A stretch of 64,000 nt of DNA. Source: Peromyscus leucopus (Eukaryota; Chordata; Mammalia; Rodentia; Cricetidae). Below, piece by piece: positions 57,871 through 64,000 of this stretch. Below the pieces are notes generated by a model. The model was given only the letters and a program-made list of their open reading frames with translations, was not told the DNA's origin and did no database searches. Location: NCBI RefSeq assembly GCF_004664715.2, contig NC_051068.1, positions 13,466,798 to 13,530,797 of the forward strand, in the 5' to 3' direction. Each line of letters begins with the position of its first letter. The first letter of the stretch is position 1. The position numbers and the translations under genes were made by a program.

Positions 57871-58245
57871 GTGTAATAGTCAGCCTTCATTATCAATGTG
57901 ACTGAATTGAGAATCCCCTGGGAGATTGGCGAAGTACACCTCTGAGCATGCTTGTGAAGGTATAGAAGTGATTGACTGAGTGGCACAATCCCATGGACTG
58001 GTGATGGTGATGGAATGGAAGAGATAATAACACATGACCAGTGAATACTGCTATTCTTACCACTGCTTCCTGTACCATGAAGAGCATCTCATGTCACATG
58101 GTCTAGCAGCCATGACCATCTGCCTAAGTGTATGTAGCCAAGCAGCCACGAAGCAAATCCTTTTAAACCATGAATGAAAATAAATAATTCCTTATTTTAA
58201 ATTTTCTTATTGAGCGTTTTGTCTCAGTGGATGATGAGAAGAGCA
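57871..58245 (+). mobile_element. diverged rodent hAT-Charlie element
   Basis: 'gtgtaatagtcagccttcat', 'tatcaatgtgactgaattga', 'gaatcccctgggagattgg', 'tacacctctgagcatgcttg' and 'gagcgttttgtctcagtgga' follow an older member of the URR1/RMER30 group. Its middle is strongly degraded. No coding sequence. Confidence 0.6.
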
Positions 58246-59404
58246 TCCTATGAAATGGGTCTCATTCCATGACCATCTTAGCCATTCTTGTCCTCTCAGT
58301 CCAGATTCACCCTGACCTTGAAGATACTCTTGCTAGTGACTGGTGTTTAGCATCATAGGCTCAACTGTACTTCACTGAGACCATTACAACAAATAGCTGA
58401 TGTCCAGTGGTGATGACAGACAGACTCAATGACAGTGGTGCATAGTGGGCACAGGGCCACCCACAGTTGGCATTAGTGACCTGAAGAAACGGAGGCATGC
58501 AATGTGAGGTGTGGAAGGAGCCTTCTGACAGGCTTATAAGCAGAAAAACCCCAAACGATACATGGGTATTGCTATTCTGGTTGCAAATTAGAAATGTTTG
58601 ATTAAACAGTTACTTCATAGTTTTTAATACGTCAGTGAGTATGAAGTCAGTCAACTTCATACTGGCTCAACTACTCAGCAGTGACAGCAGAGGTTCAGTG
58701 TTCGGTCTTCTTGTAGTAGTGCAAAGCTGGCTTTTGTCTTCATGCCCATAGCGTGAGACGGCAATATCCCATGGCTCTTCAGGTTATGAATTCATGACTA
58801 AGCCAAGATAATGAGAGACCATCCCAGAGTATATCTCCTTCTCACTAAGAGCAAATGTTTTCTCATAACCTCCCTAGGTCACATGGGCACTTAGGTCTCA
58901 GTGGTCACAACAACCACATGTCTACCTCTAGTTTTTACAGAGCAAAGACAACAGGAAGAAATTTGCTGTGAATAGCTTAGAATAACCAACTACCCATTCT
59001 TAAGGTTCTGATAGTGAGTGTAAAAGGGAAATCAGAGCCCATGGAGTATGAAGAAGGATCTGCTGGTGCCAAGTGCCGTTTGTGGGGGTCCCTGGAAATA
59101 CTAAGACCAGAAGATTGATAATCTGTGTGAGGCAAGAAGGAAATCTGGTACAGCATGACTTAGTTATCCAGTGTTGGATCACACTTCTAGGGGCTGACAC
59201 TAGGCAGTTTATGTTTTAGACATTTACGTGCAGTACAATTATGGAAAAAAGTTTCTTAGTAACAATTATCTCAATCCCAAGTGCATACTAAGGCTTAGGG
59301 AAGCTTAAGGGTTTATGGGAAGATCAGGTATAGTCATACATATAATGTTGAGGTCAGCAAGCTACAAAGCGAATGTGACATCTCCCCTAAGGATGGGTTC
59401 TATT
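58246..59404. other. unassigned DNA
   Basis: Nothing recognised. 58530-58660 is A/T-rich without identifiable elements. Confidence 0.5.
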
Positions 59405-59556
59405 GACTGAGAAACAATGCTGGGGTTGGGGCACATGCCTTTAATCACAGCACTTGGGAGGCAGAGGCAGGGGGATCTCTAAGTTCCTGCCTAGCCTGGT
59501 CTACAGAGCTAGTTCCAGGATAGTCAGGGCTGTTACACAAACAAACCCTGTCTTGG
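59405..59556 (+). mobile_element. B1 SINE
   Basis: 'ttggggcacatgcctttaat', 'cagcacttgggaggcagagg', 'cctagcctggtctacagagc', 'tagttccaggatagtcaggg' and 'aaaccctgtcttgg'. The right-hand half keeps the 'tagtcagggctgttacac' type found in many B1 copies. Full length. Confidence 0.92.
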
Positions 59557-59625
59557 AAAAAGAAAGGAAGAAAGGAAGGAAGGAAGGAAGGAAGGAAGGG
59601 AGGAAGGGAGAGGGAGGGAGGAAGA
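59557..59625. repeat. (GGAA)n microsatellite on a B1 tail
   Basis: AAAGGAAG units become pure GGAA, then GGGA. This is the third B1 tail in the window that has become a microsatellite. GGAA repeats can bind ETS-type factors. Confidence 0.95.
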
Positions 59626-61596
59626 AACAATGCTGAAGATAAAGGTCTAGGGAGGAATGGTCTGGGATAAATATTCTGGGGAGTTCAGGTGAAGCCTGTT
59701 CTCCTACAGAGAACAAAGGTCACCAAGTTATTATTAACTACATCTACTCCCAGCCTTCTGGGTGAAAAACAGGTAAGCATGTCTCCTCTGTTGAGGAGAT
59801 AAGCCTCCATGCTTAACTTTGCTGGATGCTTATCTGTGAGCACAAAGACCTCATGCTCTCTACACCATGAGGGTAGAAAGCAAGTGGCCAACAAGACAAG
59901 AGGTAAGCAGCTGTTGTCACCTTGAAGTTGAGATCTGCCTCTGCACACATGCTTATGGATCCATTGGAAATATCTCACAATATGTGCAGTATTGGAAGTT
60001 ATGTGATCATAAAATCCTTTGATGAAAGTTTGTACAAAACTCTTGAATGCATTAGTGCTGTGCTGCATTTTAACTTGTGCAGATAAGGCTACTACACATG
60101 ATGCAATTCATGAGAAGATGCTGCTGTGACCAGGGAACAGCTACATTTTCCTCCTCCCTCAACAGTTCCTCCTGAGAATTTTCAGGTTCCATTTGGCTTT
60201 GAACCCTGGATTTAAACACTGCTGGTCATTTTAGGATATTCAATCTGACACTCACTTTGAGGTCATGGGCTCTTCTGAGATCATTTGTAAATTTAGAATA
60301 GGAAATACTAAATTTAGAAGGTAAAGAATGAGGTCAACATTACCTATAAATATCTTTCATAGCTTGAAATTAATAACAAAAAGAATAGATATTTGTGAAT
60401 GTTTGTTCTCTATGGTAGTAAAGCCTAGTTATTTGAGTTATTTATCAAGATGAATGTTGTTCTAAACTACCAGCATTGGATTACAAGCAGCCATACTGAC
60501 CAGCAGGTCTGAGTTTAGTTTTTTGTCCCACTGCCTCAGTTCCTTACCACTATGAGATGTTTTATTGCATGCCACAGAACATAGAAGTACTGTTCCCTAG
60601 AAACATAATGTCTGAGTCTTCCCACAAGGTTTATCTTCATTCATCTATCACTCACCTCTGTCTTCTTTGCGTTTTGAGTTCATTTTATTCTCTTCCAAAA
60701 AGACCCTTTCACATATCCAGAAAAGGTGTCTTTTATCAGCCTTGTAGTTCACTGTCAGCCTTGTAGCTCTTGGGCTGAGAAGAGGACACTTCTGCTCTCA
60801 TGGCAGAGAAGGCTCTGTGGTCCTGTTTTGATTAGCTCAGAATCTATCACGGACCTAAGGGAGAGTGGGGTGGAGTCTTCTTGTTGAGTGAATCTGGATA
60901 GTGATCATACACCTCTGGATGAAATGAGTTGGAATGGAGCCCACTTAACCTGTTAGAAAAAAAGAAGTTGACCAAGGGAAGACCACCTATGTGACACAAC
61001 ACAAAGCAAGAACATCAGATGTCAGATGTCTGCCCAGCAGCAAATCAGCATGCCATAAAACCCAGCACTGAGAAGTGGGAAATCACGGTTCATTCCTGTA
61101 CTACTGTAAGTGGGATATAGCTGCACTCATATGTAGGAATAGCAGAGAAACACAAGATGCCTACTAACTTAGATCAGCTTAGCATAACAATAATATCTGC
61201 TAGCTCAGAGTAGCATTTGTGCTTACACTGGGTGTACTATTTGTCTGGGGAATTCTTCATAAACCTTTAGGGAAATTACATTTTTCTAATGAGGAATTTG
61301 GTACTTAGAGTTGCCTACTGTCCTTCAGGTGAGTGTGGTAGGGCACCTCTGAATTAAAGGGTAATTCTTTATAGTGGGATTCATTGCAGTGACCTCTGAG
61401 ATGTTCTAGTATGTCCTAGAATCACTTTGTAGTTCTCTAAGATACACACTGATACCTAGGGAAGATCATTTAACAGAATACATTGGTTTCCTTCCTTACT
61501 CTGCAAATTTTATTTTACACCCATGTTTTATAATTTAAGTAATGTGTAAAATGGATGATAATTATCCTAGGATTTTTCTTATGCATTAACACTAAA
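59626..61596. other. unassigned DNA
   Basis: About 2 kb without a named repeat. A 127-codon minus-strand frame (59685-60068) has no recognised domain. Confidence 0.5.
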
Positions 61597-61795
61597 GGGC
61601 TGGAGAGATGGCTCAGCAGTTAAAAGCAAGTACTGGTTTTACAGAGGACCAGGTTCCCAGCTCTCACACTGGGTGGCTCACAATTCCATCCAGGGAATCC
61701 ATTGTCCTCTTCTGGCCTCCACAGGTACTACACACATGTGCACATATCCATACACATGATTAAAATTAAAGTAAGTCTTTAATAGTAAAATAGTG
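61597..61795 (+). mobile_element. B3/B2-type SINE
   Basis: A clear head 'gggctggagagatggctcag', 'cagttaaaagcaagtactgg', 'gtggctcacaattccatcca', 'cattgtcctcttctggcctc', 'actacacacatgtgcacata' and an A-rich tail. Full length. Confidence 0.9.
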
Positions 61796-62105
61796 CTAAA
61801 TGTATTTATTTCCTGAATAACTTAAAAATTCTGATTGACAATATTGTTTTGCCATCTTCAGTAAATATTTGCAACCTTGAACTAGTCTTTGCCTACATTG
61901 TCACAAATTTGAAATCAATGGGAAAAAAAGTTAATGTACTTTCCTCTACTGAAAATGTGAAAGTAAATCTACTCTTTTCTTCTGTTGTGGTGTAGAGATA
62001 AAAGTATTGGGAGAGTATTGGCCAGGGAGAGACATTTGAAAAGATCCAAGATAAAATCACAAATCAATTACAAAGAATCCAAAATTAATTCTCCTTTCAG
62101 CTACA
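61796..62105. other. unassigned spacer
   Basis: Nothing recognised. Confidence 0.5.
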
Positions 62106-62190
62106 GTTCGTCAGTCAACAAATATATTTGTGGTGTTGGTTGAGTGTTGGGCATTAGAAGAGAAGCTGGGATCCCAACAAATAAAAATAT
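62106..62190 (-). repeat. L2 fragment
   Basis: 'tcgtcagtcaacaaatatat', 'ggttgagtgttgggcattag' and 'gaagctgggatcccaacaaa' follow the reverse complement of the L2 3' end. Similarity fades after about 62190. Confidence 0.5.
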
Positions 62191-62384
62191 GGCATGTCTG
62201 ATTTCAAAGTCTGGAGATCAGGAAGACAAGCACAGTGAAGCAATGTGAGGAGTGCCAGGCTAAAAGCCCTGAGACAACATAGAATTGGGTTGGAAGAGTA
62301 ACTAGCAGTGCTTATGGAAGGTTTGATGCTAGAGTTATAAAGGATAAGGACAGCCAGAAGATGATAATGAAGAAAAACTAGGCC

Positions 62385-62553
62385 TGACTTGGGCAAATAT
62401 GGCCTCAAAGTCTGCCTCCACAATGACACACTTCCTCCAACAAGAACACACCTATTCCAATAAGGTCACACCTCCGAATAGTGCTGTTTCCTATGGGCCA
62501 GGCATTCAAACACATGAGTCTATGAGGGGCCATTCCTTTTTAAACCACCACAT
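62385..62553. mobile_element. family D DNA element, right-end fragment
   Basis: 'tgacacacttcctccaacaa', 'ccaataaggtcacacctccg', 'aggcattcaaacacatgagt', 'ctatgaggggccattccttt' and 'aaaccaccaca' correspond to the right end of the element at 12641-13130, in the same orientation. Confidence 0.75.
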
Positions 62554-62784
62554 ATTTATTTGCAACAACATGAATACTTGGGAAGAAAGTATTGAGAAGG
62601 TAGATATAGAACAGCAATACTAAAATAACTGAAAGTGCAGGGCAATCTTCGGTGACAGAAGTTAGAATGGCAATATCTTGAGCAGAAAGAAGGGAGTGAT
62701 TGGAACTAGAAATGTGTGAGTGTAGCTTGTCTGGAATCACGAATATTTTATTTTGTAACATGGCTGGTGGTTACAGCAGTTTTT

Positions 62785-63418
62785 TTTAGTCAGGGTTCTT
62801 ATATTTCTCCTCCCCCTCTCTCTATATATACACATGTATAAGCAGAAATATGTATATGAATCTCTCTCTACATATGTACACACATATGTATACATGTATG
62901 TATGTATGCATTTATGGGATTTATTAGAATGATTTATGAGCCATGGTACAGTTAATTCAACAACGGCTGCTTATGAATGGAAGGTTCAAGAGCCCAGTAG
63001 TAATTCAGTCCACGAGGCTGGATGTCTCAGCTGGTCTTCAGTATATGCTGGAGTCCCATAGAAGTAGGCTCTATTGACAGTTAAGAAATGGACTGGCTAG
63101 CAAGGCAAGAGCAAGCAGGCAAAGAACAAAAGCTTCCTTTTTTCATCTCTTATATAGGCTTTTAGCAGAAGGTATGGACCAAACTCAAAAGATCTGGATT
63201 AAAGGTATGTCTTCCTACCTCAAGAATGGACTTAAGGGTGTGTTTTCCCACCTCAAGATAAGATTTGAATGTGTGTCTTCTTACCTCAAAGATCCAGATT
63301 AGAAGTGGATCTTCCCACTTCAAGTAAAGCAAAATCCCTCACAGGTGTGCCACTCATTTTTGGGGTTTCAGTTAATTCCAGACGTAGTCAAGTTGACAAC
63401 CAAGAGTAGCCATCATAC
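62785..63418 (-). mobile_element. family F hAT-Charlie element with internal expansion
   Basis: A reverse-complement copy: 'agtcagggttcttatatttc' at the left end and 'agtcaagttgacaaccaaga' at the right end. It is longer than the 42856 copy for two reasons. A TA/CATATG-rich stretch lies at 62822-62912, and a block at 63185-63325 holds three to four imperfect ~40-50 bp units, each with 'tcttcctacctcaaga'-like text. Confidence 0.8.
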
Positions 63419-64000
63419 ATGAGGTATTTATTTTGTGATAATTCATCTATGTATATACTTATTTGTATTTTTCTGTAAATATGGTGTGGTGTGTGCATAC
63501 ATGCCTGCGTGCATGTGTGTGTGCATGTGTGCGTGTGCATGTGTGTGTGTGTTTGCACATTCACAAAAAAAGGTTTATTTTGAAGATGTGCATGAAAGGA
63601 ACGTGGCCCCAGCTCTTATTTAAGCAGTTCCCTGTACTTGTGGCATTCAGAGCTCATCTGTCAAATAGGCTGATTTTACTGCTGACAGAACCTGAGCAGG
63701 AGAGAGTGCCCCCCTTGACCTTTGTGGGGAAAGGGTGATTTGCTATGAAATTAACATCTGTATTTTTAAATCCTAACAATGAAAAGGTCAGTATGGTGTA
63801 GCTGCAGGCCTAAACTGAATGGCATGCAATCACTTGGTAAAGTTATGGTAGTCAAATCTGTATAAGATGAATAATTTTTGACAGGGTTAATACATAATTT
63901 GACTGCGGCTAGAATAGTGTCACAGCATCCTTGAACTGAGTAGATAAAGAATGGATGTGCTAACAGAGAAATAATTGGGCCCTGGTGGGATTGAGCAATG
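63419..64000. other. unassigned DNA to window end
   Basis: Only the TG-rich tract at 63487-63553 is recognisable. Confidence 0.5.
63487..63553. repeat. TG/TGCA-rich simple repeat
   Basis: Impure 'gtgtgcatgtgtgtgtgc' style tract of alternating purine-pyrimidine. Confidence 0.9.

Overview
The window reads as non-coding rodent nuclear DNA, most likely from a cricetid (hamster, vole or deer-mouse group). The evidence is the repeat content. There are B1, ID and B2/B3/B4-type SINEs, rodent L1 3' ends, and several copies of the rodent-specific non-autonomous hAT-Charlie elements (URR1/RMER30-like). The younger B1 copies carry the right-hand variant I associate with cricetids (gacaggctccaaagctac) rather than the murine form, and two ERV LTR families are of types I associate with cricetids. 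No protein-coding gene, exon set, tRNA or rRNA could be supported. The open frames, at most about 226 codons, lie in repeats, in low-complexity tracts, or as overlapping frames with no family I recognise.

Layout. 1-3.6 kb: unassigned DNA, two MIR fragments and an L1 3' end holding a 6 x 40 bp minisatellite. 3.8-7.6 kb: two hAT elements, then an ancient antisense L1 split by a younger 5'-inverted (twin-primed) L1 with a 12 bp target duplication. 9.1-9.9 kb: an LTR-type element split by a 473 bp unit with a perfect 8 bp duplication and two partial B1 segments. 12.6-17.3 kb: dense repeats (two hAT elements, an ERV LTR, L1 ends, SINEs, an old L1 ORF2 fragment). 21.3-25.4 kb: SINEs, a mosaic ERV remnant with a recognisable primer-binding site, a second split LTR-type element, and a solo LTR with a 6 bp duplication inside a B4-type SINE. 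27.9-28.5 kb: a second 5'-inverted L1. 29-39 kb: mainly unassigned DNA with SINEs and a long CTTT/CT tract beside a B1 tail. 39-47 kb: two solo LTRs of one family with 6 bp duplications (one exact, one with a single mismatch), more hAT elements, L2 and MIR. 47-62 kb: long repeat-poor stretches that hold the best candidates for conserved regulatory DNA (48.2-48.4 kb; also 38.8-38.9 kb further left). 62-64 kb: L2, two hAT fragments and a TG-rich tract.

The window is best viewed as an intergenic or intronic record of layered insertions. Order of events can be read from nesting: ancient L1, L2 and MIR first; then hAT elements, B4-type SINEs and the LTR-type family; then ERV LTRs, the cricetid-type L1 and younger B1s. 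No new gene system was found. The most noteworthy items are structural: the tandemly amplified L1 3' region, the 473 bp B1-containing unit, the mosaic ERV and the twin-primed L1s. Family names come from memory of consensus sequences, without a database search, and boundaries are approximate unless a target-site duplication is quoted.
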